The position numbers and the translations under genes are program-made. Positions 31,787-39,736 of a stretch of DNA of 64,000 nt are shown here, piece after piece (the first letter of the stretch is position 1; every line of letters starts with the position of its first letter). This DNA is from Eubacterium sp. 1001713B170207_170306_E7 (GTDB lineage: Bacteria; Bacillota; Clostridia; Eubacteriales; Eubacteriaceae): positions 248,001 through 312,000 of the forward strand of contig NZ_JADMVE010000005.1 of assembly GCF_015547515.1 (NCBI RefSeq). The letters run 5' to 3'. A model generated the notes under the pieces. It was not told where the DNA came from. It ran no database searches and was given only the letters and a program-made list of their open reading frames with translations.

Positions 31787-32308
31787 ATGACTGTATATAA
31801 AGAACAAATCAGTGTAGAATCCCACGGAAATACCCCAACCTATATCAATATCACACCGCAGGTCCGAGAAGCCATTGCCAACAGCGGCATTAAGAACGGC
31901 ACCTGCACGGTGATCTCGCCCCATACCACCTGCGCGGTTTTTTTTGAAGAATTTGTGCACGATTATACCGAGGATGGGGATGAGTATCTTCAGGCCGATC
32001 TCAACGATGTTCTGGAAAAAATCATTCCAGACCAGGTAAGCTGGGACCAGTACCGCTATCCCGGTGAAAAGCATTTTGAAGAGGTTGAAAAATGGCCGAA
32101 CATCGAGTCCTACCTGCCAGGCGGCGACCGGACCGCCATCTGGAACTGCGACGCTCACATTAAAGCCACTCTGATCGGCTCCAGCGAGGTGTTTGACGTG
32201 GATGACGGAGCGCTGGGCGTTGGAAAAACAGGCTATATCTATTTTGCGGATTTTGACCGCGCCCGCCCGCGGATGCGCCAGTGCAAAATTGTGGTGATGG
32301 GGGAATAA
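31787..32308 (+). CDS. YjbQ (UPF0047) family protein
   Basis: A 173-residue protein of the YjbQ/UPF0047 family. The family core is visible: SPHTTCAVFF, a central N-DAHIKATLIGSS, and C-terminal GYIYFADFDRARPR. It is longer than usual (about 140 residues) because of an insertion around residues 90-110. Some YjbQ proteins show weak thiamine-phosphate synthase activity, but the biological role is unsettled. Its presence between an aldolase and a TIM-like isomerase in a SorC operon suggests a sugar-phosphate or metabolite-repair task. AGGAGG lies upstream of the ATG. The stop is separated from the next gene by only 2 bases. Confidence 0.85.
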   Translation: MTVYKEQISVESHGNTPTYINITPQVREAIANSGIKNGTCTVISPHTTCAVFFEEFVHDYTEDGDEYLQADLNDVLEKIIPDQVSWDQYRYPGEKHFEEVEKWPNIESYLPGGDRTAIWNCDAHIKATLIGSSEVFDVDDGALGVGKTGYIYFADFDRARPRMRQCKIVVMGE

Positions 32309-32310
32309 AA

Positions 32311-33009
32311 ATGAAAAGAAAAATACGCGCCCCTTTTTTAATCGTTAATCCCAAGGCCTACATTTACGGCGAGGAATCGGTGGAGCTGGCAAAGGTCTGT
32401 GATCAGCTTTCAAGGGAATACGACCTGGATATTCTCTTTACCGTCCAGCATGTGGATATTCAGAAGGTTGCCGACGCTACCGAGCATATCGTCGTGACCG
32501 CCCAGCACATGGATGGCATTGTGCCAGGCCGGGGAATGGGCCATATTTTACCCGAAGGCCTTAAGGCTGCCGGTGCTCAGGCCGTTGTTTTAAACCACGC
32601 GGAGCACCCTGTAACGACCGCGCAGCTCGACAAAATCATAAAGCGCGCCGATGAGCTCGGGATCGTCACCATCGTGTGCGCCGATTCCCCGGAGGAATCA
32701 AGGGCCGTGGCACAGCTGAAACCCGATATGATGATCTGTGAGCCGGCCAGCCTGATCGGAACAGGCAGCACGAGCAGCGGGGATTATATCAAGGCGACAA
32801 ATGACGCGGTGAAATCCATTGACGACACGATTCTGATCGTTCAGGCGGCCGGGGTCAGCACCGGTGACGATGTTTACCGCGTTGTCATGGAAGGCGCCCA
32901 TGGAAGCGGCGGCACCAGCGGTATTTTAAATGCCCCGAGCCGTAAAGGCAAGATTGTCGAAATGCTGGACGCTCTGAAAAAAGCACAGAATGAACTGAAC
33001 AGAAAATAA
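32311..33009 (+). CDS. Triosephosphate isomerase-like protein
   Basis: A 232-residue TIM barrel closest to the short, archaeal-like TIM group. Catalytic positions fit: VNPKAY (Lys), VVLNHAEHP (His) and MMICEPASLIGTG (Glu plus phosphate loop). The start is ATG 32311, not the upstream in-frame codon, because GGGGGA lies just before it; the gene begins 2 bases after the YjbQ gene. Such TIM homologues in sugar operons isomerise triose or tetrulose phosphates such as erythrulose 1-phosphate, so it may not be the glycolytic enzyme. A terminator follows. Confidence 0.85.
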   Translation: MKRKIRAPFLIVNPKAYIYGEESVELAKVCDQLSREYDLDILFTVQHVDIQKVADATEHIVVTAQHMDGIVPGRGMGHILPEGLKAAGAQAVVLNHAEHPVTTAQLDKIIKRADELGIVTIVCADSPEESRAVAQLKPDMMICEPASLIGTGSTSSGDYIKATNDAVKSIDDTILIVQAAGVSTGDDVYRVVMEGAHGSGGTSGILNAPSRKGKIVEMLDALKKAQNELNRK

Positions 33010-33021
33010 CCAGGTTTTCTT

Positions 33022-33054
33022 ACCGCTGGCACAGATGTGTCCGGCGGTTTTTTT
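33022..33054 (+). terminator. Terminator of the SorC-controlled operon
   Basis: ACCGCTGG-CAC pairs with GTG-TCCGGCGGT around AGAT, followed by TTTTTTT. Confidence 0.85.
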
Positions 33055-33172
33055 GTGCTCTGCGCGGTGTCAAAACAAAGAAGTTGCGGGCCGGTCAGGA
33101 TAATGTTAATATTAGGAAAAAGACAGCGTGGCAGAGTATTCAAATTTACGAAAAAAGGAGGCCCACGGTTTA

Positions 33173-33658
33173 ATGAAAGAGAAAGCACCATCGCTCCAAC
33201 TCAGAGCGCTTACGGATCGCGATGTTCCCTTATTTACCAGATGGCTGGACGCGGAGCATGTAAAGCCCTGGTTCACCGACCCGCAGTCATGGATTGACGA
33301 GGTGAATGACCGCGACGGAGCGTATGACTGGATCCATCACTATATCATCCATAGAGGCGGCACGCCCGTTGGCTTCTGTCAGTACTACCCCTATTGGAAA
33401 AGCGGGGAAGACTGGCACGGGAATCTTCCCCTAGAGGGCACCTACAGCATTGATTACCTCATTGGAGCGGTGGAAAACCTGCAAAAGGGCTATGCTGGCG
33501 CGACCGTGGGGCTGCTGGGCAGGCTGATCGCTGAGGAAAAGGACGCCGAAAGGATAATCGTCCAGCCCGATACCGATAACAGCGCTTCCCAAAATACACT
33601 GCTGTCCGCAGGATACCGCTATGACAGGGAGAATGAGTTGTTTTTCCTGGAGCTTTAG
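33173..33658 (+). CDS. GNAT acetyltransferase, aminoglycoside 6'-acetyltransferase-like
   Basis: A 161-residue acetyltransferase related to the AAC(6')/siderophore-type GNAT group: LRALTDRDVPLFTRWL at the N-terminus, a DWIHHYIIHRGGTPVGF segment, YSIDYLIGAVENLQKGYAG, and IIVQPDTDNSASQNTLLSAGY at the end. The acetyl-CoA loop (QKGYAG) is weaker than the RGQGI type. A longer frame from 33128 overlaps the ribosome binding site AAGGAGG; ATG 33173 is preferred. The acceptor is unknown; resistance should not be assumed. Confidence 0.85.
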   Translation: MKEKAPSLQLRALTDRDVPLFTRWLDAEHVKPWFTDPQSWIDEVNDRDGAYDWIHHYIIHRGGTPVGFCQYYPYWKSGEDWHGNLPLEGTYSIDYLIGAVENLQKGYAGATVGLLGRLIAEEKDAERIIVQPDTDNSASQNTLLSAGYRYDRENELFFLEL

Positions 33659-33821
33659 TGTCATATTAGAATAAAGAGAGCACATTTACATAATTTTGGA
33701 GGTTCTTGTCGAAAAATGCATTAAAAACAGAAATGCTGATACAAAAGAAGAAAAAAATGTATTATAATGGAAACAGATGAGAGGATGATAGAAATCAGAT
33801 TTTGGAAAAGAGAGAAAATGC

Positions 33822-35177
33822 ATGCTCATTGATATTATAAGTACGACGCTCCGGGTTATCGCCTGTTGTATTGTATTCGCCTACTGCCTGTTCACGCCCT
33901 TCAAAAGCCGGTTCCGATACAATAACTTCATCACAGCGCTTCTGGCAGTGCTGCTGACAATCTTTACGATCGTGGTCGTTGTTCTGTTTTTAACGTCCGG
34001 TAAATTTTTTGCAGCGTACAGCAGCTTTGGAATTGCCCTGTGGATTGTCTCGGCGGTGGTCATTTTTCACATTGCCATTAAGGGCAGCTTCTTTGAGATT
34101 CTGTTCCTTGTTTTGATGGTTTTAAACCTGTACGTCAATATTGTCGCCATCGCGAAGGTGATCGCCAATTCGGTGAGTCTGGACCTTTCGTATTCAGTAT
34201 CGTACGCTTTTATCGTGATCGGCGTGCTGATTGTCTATATCCCTCTGCTCTGGGTTTTACTGGTCCGCCTGTACAGGCAGGTGGTCGAGTTTGAGGGTGA
34301 TTTCAGCTTCTGGAAATATATCTGGGTGATTCCCGCGCTGACCTATATGATCTTTTTTGTAAAAATCGTGGGCGATTACTGGAAGGCACATGCGCTGACC
34401 GATGGGGCAGATATTATGTTTACGGTTCTCTGGTCTGTTACCACCTATGCTTTCTTTCTGGTGACCCTTCTGATGCTGATTCAAACCTACCGGGGGATAA
34501 CCGCTGCCCAGCAGACAAAGCTTGTTTCATCGCAGCTGCGCATGCAGGAGGACCAGTACCACCGAATGATCGAAAATGTGGAAAATAACGCCAGGCTCCG
34601 GCACGACTGGCGGCATCACTTGCTGTCCATTGACAGCTTTCTGGACAATAAGGATATGGCGGGCCTGCAGAGCTATATGAGGGCGCTGGCTCCGGAATAC
34701 GCGGCGGAGTCAGATATTGCCTTTTGCCAGAACCCGGTAGTCAACGCCATTCTGCTGCATTATTATACCGTGGCCAGAGATAAGGGGATTGATATGACGG
34801 CGGCGGCAAATGTGCCGGAGGGATTAAACATTCCGGATACGGATCTGTGCATTGTTTTTGGGAATCTGGTGGAAAACGCGGTGGAAGCCTGCGCGGCCCG
34901 GGAGAAAGAACCCAGAACCGTTCAGATTAAGGCGGATGTGAAAGGGCGGCAGTTGGTTTTGGTGATCCAAAACACCTACCAGCGGGCCGTGATTTTCAGG
35001 GATAAGCAGTATTATTCCACAAAGCACGATGGTGAGGGGATCGGTATCGCCTCGGTAAAAAGAATTGTGGAAAAAAACAAGGGAATGATGGAAATCCGCT
35101 ATGATGAAAATAACTTTACGGTGCAGGTCATGCTGCAAGCCATTCCTGAAAATAACGAGGTGCACAAATGCAGATAG
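33822..35177 (+). CDS. GHKL-type sensor histidine kinase (AgrC/LytS-like)
   Basis: A 451-residue membrane kinase. The first about 230 residues hold six or seven hydrophobic helices; then a coiled linker, an H-box LRHDWRHHLLSID with the phosphorylated His, an N-box VFGNLVENAVEAC, and GEGIGIASVKRIVEK. This plan is that of peptide- or cell-wall-sensing GHKL kinases. No response regulator is adjacent; the next gene, overlapping by 10 bases, is a small unknown protein. A TATAAT is about 60 bases upstream. The signal is unknown. Confidence 0.88.
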   Translation: MLIDIISTTLRVIACCIVFAYCLFTPFKSRFRYNNFITALLAVLLTIFTIVVVVLFLTSGKFFAAYSSFGIALWIVSAVVIFHIAIKGSFFEILFLVLMVLNLYVNIVAIAKVIANSVSLDLSYSVSYAFIVIGVLIVYIPLLWVLLVRLYRQVVEFEGDFSFWKYIWVIPALTYMIFFVKIVGDYWKAHALTDGADIMFTVLWSVTTYAFFLVTLLMLIQTYRGITAAQQTKLVSSQLRMQEDQYHRMIENVENNARLRHDWRHHLLSIDSFLDNKDMAGLQSYMRALAPEYAAESDIAFCQNPVVNAILLHYYTVARDKGIDMTAAANVPEGLNIPDTDLCIVFGNLVENAVEACAAREKEPRTVQIKADVKGRQLVLVIQNTYQRAVIFRDKQYYSTKHDGEGIGIASVKRIVEKNKGMMEIRYDENNFTVQVMLQAIPENNEVHKCR

Positions 35178-35683
35178 GCATTACCATTCCGCTTCAAAAA
35201 TTCTTAAAAGCGCCCCGGCCGCCTTACGGCGCGGCAGAGGATCTTTTTTACTGCTGGGAGGCGCATGTCATCCTTTTTCAGGGAAAGGAAACACTGATCG
35301 CTGTGAACGCAGGGAACCGCTTCGCGGTAATTCTTTGGGGCATGACCGCTGCGGACTGGGGCTGTTATCCTGAGCTGCTGAAGGAGGGGATTTCCCTTGG
35401 GCTCAGCGGTGAAGGCTGTACGAAAGAGCAGGTACGGGCTTATTTTGAAAGGGCAGGCGAAGTTTTTATCACCAAAACGCATGGCCGCCGACCGGTGGCA
35501 GGGCTCAACCGCGCGGTGGAGCGCTTGTTCAGCCTGACCGCCGATGTGGATAAAACGCAGAAATATCAGATTCTGCACAGCCGTTTTATCAATGAGGAGC
35601 TGTGCAGCGCGGCGGGCTTTGCGGATAAGGGCTGCCCGCAGGATTTTTTAACAGCAGACCTGAGACGGGCTGGCATAATATGA
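35168..35683 (+). CDS. Small protein resembling DUF6933
   Basis: A 171-residue cytoplasmic protein. Segments such as DLFYCWEAHVILFQGKETLIAVNAGNRF and AVILWGMTAADW look like the DUF6933 family, whose members are small, often associated with toxin/antitoxin-like or unknown contexts; I hold this at moderate confidence. The start overlaps the end of the histidine-kinase gene by 10 bases with GAGG upstream, indicating coupled translation and perhaps a joint role. There are no membrane segments. A terminator follows. Confidence 0.65.
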   Translation: MQIGITIPLQKFLKAPRPPYGAAEDLFYCWEAHVILFQGKETLIAVNAGNRFAVILWGMTAADWGCYPELLKEGISLGLSGEGCTKEQVRAYFERAGEVFITKTHGRRPVAGLNRAVERLFSLTADVDKTQKYQILHSRFINEELCSAAGFADKGCPQDFLTADLRRAGII

Positions 35684-35695
35684 CGGAAATAATTT

Positions 35696-35720
35696 AAAGG
35701 GCGGGCTTCCGCTCTTTTTT
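35696..35720 (+). terminator. Terminator of the GHKL kinase pair
   Basis: GCGG (35701-35704) pairs with CCGC (35709-35712), extended by AAAGG/TCTTT, followed by T6. Confidence 0.7.
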
Positions 35721-35808
35721 AATAAAAGCTTTAGCTTGCTTTTTACGGCGCAAAAAGAGAGGAAGGCTTTAAGGAAGTGTGCTATGATACAAAAGAAAGG
35801 AAGAAAGC

Positions 35809-36660
35809 ATGGACTGGACAGAACGTTTAAACAAGATCATTGAGTATATTGAAAGCAGCCTGCAGCTGGGCCATGAGACGCCTGACCGGCAAAAGATCGA
35901 GCAGCTGGCCTGCTGTTCCTTTTCGCTGTTTCAGCGGATATTCAGCTATATGAACAATATTACCCTGGCGGAATACATCCGAAACCGCAAACTTACGCTG
36001 GCAGGGTATGATTTTAAAAGCACAGACATCAGGGTCCTGGACGCCAGTGTGAAATACGGCTATGATTCGCCCACGGCTTTTACCAGGGCCTTTCAGACGT
36101 TCCACGGTATGACGCCCACAGAGGCCAAAAGAGAAACCGCTGTTTTAAAGGTCTATCCCCGGATGAATTTTACCGAGGATAACGAAATTAAGTGGCGGGT
36201 CGAGCATAAAGAGGCGTTCCGGCTTCTTGGGGTTAAGCGTTCGATCAGCTGTGTGAACGGCGAAAATTTCAGGGCGATCCCGGCCTTCTGGAACGAGGTT
36301 ATGCAGAACGGCAAGCTGGCGCAGATTATTTCTTATACAGAAGCCCAGAAGCCCTCAGGCACCTTTGGCGTGTTTGGAAATTACCAGGATGGGCGAATGG
36401 ACTACTACATCGCCGGGATTACCGGCCGGCCGGAGGGAAGAGGTCTGGAGGCCATTGAAATTCCATCGGCGGCCTGGGCTGTTTTTGAATGCATCGGCCC
36501 CATGCCGGGCGCAATCCAGAAGGGCTGGAAATTTCTGAATGAGGAGTGGGTTATTAAATATCCCTTTGACCATGCGGACTGCCCGGAAATGGAATGGTAT
36601 TCGGCGGGCAACAGCTTTGCTGAGGATTATAAAAGTGAAATATGGATACCGATTTTATAG
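35809..36660 (+). CDS. AraC-family regulator with GyrI-like effector domain
   Basis: A 283-residue regulator. The N-terminal 110 residues are the double helix-turn-helix of AraC/MarA type (LACCSFSLFQRIFSYMNNITLAEYIRNRKL, then ASVKYGYDSPTAFTRAFQTFHGMTPTEAKR). The C-terminal part (from about 120) is a GyrI/SOUL-like ligand domain ending in WKFLNEEWVIKYPF and the metabolite-binding Glu region. Such proteins sense drugs, detergents or hydrophobic compounds. It is the first of three consecutive genes (with ASCH-like and PEBP-like) with gaps of 15-18 bases and so may share a transcript. The regulon is unknown. Confidence 0.9.
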   Translation: MDWTERLNKIIEYIESSLQLGHETPDRQKIEQLACCSFSLFQRIFSYMNNITLAEYIRNRKLTLAGYDFKSTDIRVLDASVKYGYDSPTAFTRAFQTFHGMTPTEAKRETAVLKVYPRMNFTEDNEIKWRVEHKEAFRLLGVKRSISCVNGENFRAIPAFWNEVMQNGKLAQIISYTEAQKPSGTFGVFGNYQDGRMDYYIAGITGRPEGRGLEAIEIPSAAWAVFECIGPMPGAIQKGWKFLNEEWVIKYPFDHADCPEMEWYSAGNSFAEDYKSEIWIPIL

Positions 36661-36675
36661 AGACAGGAGGAAACA

Positions 36676-37131
36676 ATGGAGCATTTAGTTTATTGTGACG
36701 ACAAGGAAAAAGTATTGGAAAAAATCATGGACGGCACAAAGACCATGGTTGTCCGGGGCGCGGCCGGCAGAAAGATTCCCCACAGCCGGGTTTTTGAGGG
36801 TGAGAAGCTTTACTTTATGGAAAAGGGCACCAAAACCATCTCGGCCAAGGCGGTGGTGAAGCATGTTCAGAATTTTGTGAAGCTGTCAGAGGAAGCCATC
36901 GGCGAAACCCTTGAGGCCAACCAGGACAAGCTTAATCTCTCCGAAAAACAGAAAAAGCGCTGGCATAAAAAGTGCCTTTGCCTGGTTGAGTTTGAGAAGG
37001 TGGAGGCCATCGCGCCCATGCCCTTTGACCATCAGGGCAACATGGACGACTGGCTGATTCTTGAGAAGATTGAGGATGTGGTGGTGGGAACCAGCATACC
37101 CTACAACTATGAAAAATCAAAATTCAAGTAA
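36676..37131 (+). CDS. PUA/ASCH-like domain protein
   Basis: A 151-residue soluble protein. The block ILDGTKTMVVRGAAGRKIP-like (here IMDGTKTMVVRGAAGRKIP) followed by GEKLYFMEKGTKTISAKAVV resembles the RNA-binding PUA/ASCH fold, in which such a Lys/Arg-rich loop follows the first strand. The C-terminal half contains a Lys-rich helix and VEFEKVEAIAPMPF. No specific function is known. AGGAGG lies before the ATG. It sits between an AraC regulator and a PEBP-family gene and may be part of their operon. Confidence 0.65.
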   Translation: MEHLVYCDDKEKVLEKIMDGTKTMVVRGAAGRKIPHSRVFEGEKLYFMEKGTKTISAKAVVKHVQNFVKLSEEAIGETLEANQDKLNLSEKQKKRWHKKCLCLVEFEKVEAIAPMPFDHQGNMDDWLILEKIEDVVVGTSIPYNYEKSKFK

Positions 37132-37149
37132 AAATTCAGGAGGTAAAAA

Positions 37150-37653
37150 ATGATTGTAACAAGCACTGGAATAGTCAATGGTGTGATCGAGGATAAATAC
37201 GGAAAGCATGGCAGCCAGTTCAACGAAAACGGTATGCCGACCTACTCCCTGCCGCTGAAAATCGAGGGTGCGCCGGAAAATACCAAATCCTTTGCGCTGG
37301 TTCTGGAGGATAAGGACGCCTTTCCTGTCACCGGCGGTTTCTCATGGATTCACTGGACAGCGGCCAATATCACGCGCACAGAGCTTCTGGAGAATGAGAG
37401 CCAGACCGCCACGGATTTTGTCCAGGGTGCAAACAGCTGTATGAGTATTCAGGGAGGAAAACAGAGCCGGGTGCTGTCGTCCTTCTATGGTGGTATGGCC
37501 CCACCGGACGCGCCGCATATCTACGAGATTCACGTGTATGCTTTGGATACCCTGCTGAAACTGGAAAACGGCTTTTACTACAACGAACTTTACCGCCAGA
37601 TGGACGGACATGTGCTGGACCAGGTCACCCTTAAGGGTGAATACCGGAACTGA
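37150..37653 (+). CDS. PEBP-family (YbhB/YbcL-like) protein
   Basis: A 167-residue phosphatidylethanolamine-binding-protein-like fold. The family core is clear: SFALVLEDKDAF, the FSWIHWTAANI segment, and YGGMAPPDAPHIYEIHVYALD near residue 117, the PEBP signature. Bacterial YbhB-like proteins have no firmly established role. AGGAGG lies 6 bases before the ATG. It is the last of the three-gene AraC/ASCH/PEBP group; a hairpin terminator follows about 75 bases later. Confidence 0.88.
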   Translation: MIVTSTGIVNGVIEDKYGKHGSQFNENGMPTYSLPLKIEGAPENTKSFALVLEDKDAFPVTGGFSWIHWTAANITRTELLENESQTATDFVQGANSCMSIQGGKQSRVLSSFYGGMAPPDAPHIYEIHVYALDTLLKLENGFYYNELYRQMDGHVLDQVTLKGEYRN

Positions 37654-37725
37654 GCGGTTTGAAAACAGCGGCCTGAAAAATTCCTGGAGGAATGAGCTGC
37701 ATGAAATGATAATCCGGCGGGATTA

Positions 37726-37754
37726 AGATGCTTCAACGTGAGGCATCTTTTTTT
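37726..37754 (+). terminator. Terminator after the PEBP gene
   Basis: AGATGC pairs with GCATCT, extended by TT/AG, followed by TTTTTTT. Confidence 0.75.
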
Positions 37755-37829
37755 ATGCGTCCGTTTAAAATTTCTTTACGCAGAAGCAGAATCAGCATAT
37801 AATGAGCTTAAGAAAGTCGAGGTGAGACG

Positions 37830-39665
37830 ATGAAAGCGGACAGTAAAAAAATTAAGATAGCGGTCGGCATAGCGGTATTGGTCGTTGTCATCGCGGCGCT
37901 GGCCCTGGCGGCTTACAATTCGGTCAACACGCCGGAACGCGCCCTTGAACGTTACTTTAAGGCTGTGGCCGAGCAGGATTACGACAAAATGTACCTGCTC
38001 ATCAGCGATGATAGCAAAAAGACCATCAGCCGGGAGGATTTTATCACACGGAACAAAAATATCTACGAAGGTATTGAAGCCAGGGATTTGAAGCTGGAGG
38101 TTATGAGTGTGGAGAAGCTGGACGCAAAACAGCAGCAGGCCTATTATAACCTGAGAATGGAAACGGTTGCTGGCGTGCTTGCCAATCCCGGCAACGTGAG
38201 GCTTCGGAAGGACCGCTTTTTTGGAGAATACCGGCTTGTCTGGAACGCCGCGGTTATTTTGCCGGGCCTCAGCGAGACGGCCAAAGTCCGTGTAAGCACA
38301 ACCGCGGCTGATCGGGGGAGTATTCTGGACAAGGACGGAAACATGCTGGCAGGACCGGGGACAGCGCCTTCGGTGGGCTTTGTTCCCGGAAAAATAAACG
38401 CCGATACCCGAGCGGCCGATCTGGCAGCAGTGGCCGGGCTTTTGGGGATCAGTACCGGAGATATCGAGGACGCGCTGTCAGCCTCCTGGGTGACGGACGG
38501 GATCTATGTCCCGGTCAAAACGCTGCCGCAGATCGACGCCGGGATGGAAGCCGCGCTTCTGCAGATACCGGGCGTTATGATCGGAGAGACCGCGGTGCGC
38601 AGCTATCCCTATGGCGAAAAGGCAGCGCATCTAACAGGTTATATCGGCGCTATTACGGCCGAAGAGCTGGAAGCGCTGAGGGATGAAGGGGATTACCGGG
38701 AGACGAGCATTGTAGGCAAAAGCGGGCTGGAAAAGGTTTTTGACCGCCAGCTGAGAGGAAAAGATGGAGGCACCATCACTGTCAGCGATACGAGCAGTGA
38801 CGGCATCAAAACAAGCCGGGTTCTATGCGAAAGCGCTCCGGTGAAGGGCTCCGACGTGCAGACGACCATCAACACCGGGCTCCAGACTGCCCTTTACGAC
38901 CAGCTCGCCGGGGATAAAGGCACCGCGGCAGCCATTAATCCGAAAACCGGTGCGGTGCTGGCGCTGGTCAGCACACCGGCCTATAATCCCAATGCTTTTA
39001 TTCTGGGCATGAGCGACACAGCGTGGGAGAGCCTGAGCAGCAGCCCGGACCGGCCTCTCGTTAACCGTTTTGAGAAAGCCTGGGCGCCGGGCGAGCTGAT
39101 CCAGCCCGTAACCCTTGAGGCAGGGGTGCAGACCGGAGAGGAATATACCCAACAGCTCAAAAATCTTGGCTTCGGGGAGACGCTGCCCTTTGATTTTAGG
39201 ATGGAGGTCTCCAAAATTTCAGAGAGCGGCACGGTTGACGGAGATCTGCCGGCTGCGGGGAGCGGTACGGCAGGCATGGCCGCCACTCCGCTGCATCTGG
39301 CGCTGATCTATTCTGCCCTTGTGAATGACGGCAGCATGGTTCAGCCTTACATCAAATACGATGCCAGCCCAATGGCGCAGTACTGGAAAAAGGATGTGCT
39401 CCCACAGGAAAAGGCCGCGGCTATCCGGGAAACCCTTGTGCAGGAGGCAAAGAGTCCAAAGGGAAGAACAATGGCGGAAAAAACAGGCACAGCGCTACAG
39501 AAAAACGCAGATAATTCTGGAGAAAATCAGGATACGGCGCTGTGTGCCATGTTTTATGTGGATCAGACCGCTGAAAGCCCTCTGCTGGTAGTTGCGGCGG
39601 CCGAGGACGCCGGAAACAGGGGAGGCGCCAGGTATCTGGAAGAGAAAATACGCGTTGTTTTTTAA
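37830..39665 (+). CDS. PBP2a-like penicillin-binding protein with a degenerate active site
   Basis: A 611-residue membrane-anchored protein (one N-terminal helix, residues about 8-30). Residues 32-140 form an NTF2-like MecA N-terminal domain (PERALERYFKAVAEQDYDKMY), then a dimerisation region with GSILDKDG, SYPYGEKAAHLTGYIG and the GKSGLEKVFD-type motif. In the transpeptidase domain the catalytic SxxK of the PGSTFKxxT motif reads PGELIQPVT (Glu422-Leu-Ile-Gln425), so Ser and Lys are both gone. The third motif KTGTA (Lys551) is intact. Between them, alignment by eye with PBP2a indicates a gap of roughly 50 residues where the SxN motif should be. The frame is clean and no stops occur, so it is an expressed pseudoenzyme rather than a fresh pseudogene, perhaps scaffolding or a beta-lactam sensor (inference). 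Confidence 0.85.
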   Translation: MKADSKKIKIAVGIAVLVVVIAALALAAYNSVNTPERALERYFKAVAEQDYDKMYLLISDDSKKTISREDFITRNKNIYEGIEARDLKLEVMSVEKLDAKQQQAYYNLRMETVAGVLANPGNVRLRKDRFFGEYRLVWNAAVILPGLSETAKVRVSTTAADRGSILDKDGNMLAGPGTAPSVGFVPGKINADTRAADLAAVAGLLGISTGDIEDALSASWVTDGIYVPVKTLPQIDAGMEAALLQIPGVMIGETAVRSYPYGEKAAHLTGYIGAITAEELEALRDEGDYRETSIVGKSGLEKVFDRQLRGKDGGTITVSDTSSDGIKTSRVLCESAPVKGSDVQTTINTGLQTALYDQLAGDKGTAAAINPKTGAVLALVSTPAYNPNAFILGMSDTAWESLSSSPDRPLVNRFEKAWAPGELIQPVTLEAGVQTGEEYTQQLKNLGFGETLPFDFRMEVSKISESGTVDGDLPAAGSGTAGMAATPLHLALIYSALVNDGSMVQPYIKYDASPMAQYWKKDVLPQEKAAAIRETLVQEAKSPKGRTMAEKTGTALQKNADNSGENQDTALCAMFYVDQTAESPLLVVAAAEDAGNRGGARYLEEKIRVVF

Positions 39666-39670
39666 AAAAG

Positions 39671-39699
39671 ATCCCCTCTGCCCAATGGGCAGAGGGGAT
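39671..39699. terminator. Bidirectional hairpin between PBP-like and brnQ genes
   Basis: Thirteen-base arms ATCCCCTCTGCCC (39671-39683) and GGGCAGAGGGGAT (39687-39699), with T-rich flanks on both strands, separate the two convergent genes. Confidence 0.85.
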
Positions 39700-39736
39700 T
39701 GTTTCTATTGTGGAAAAATGCGTCAGTCTTATGGGG

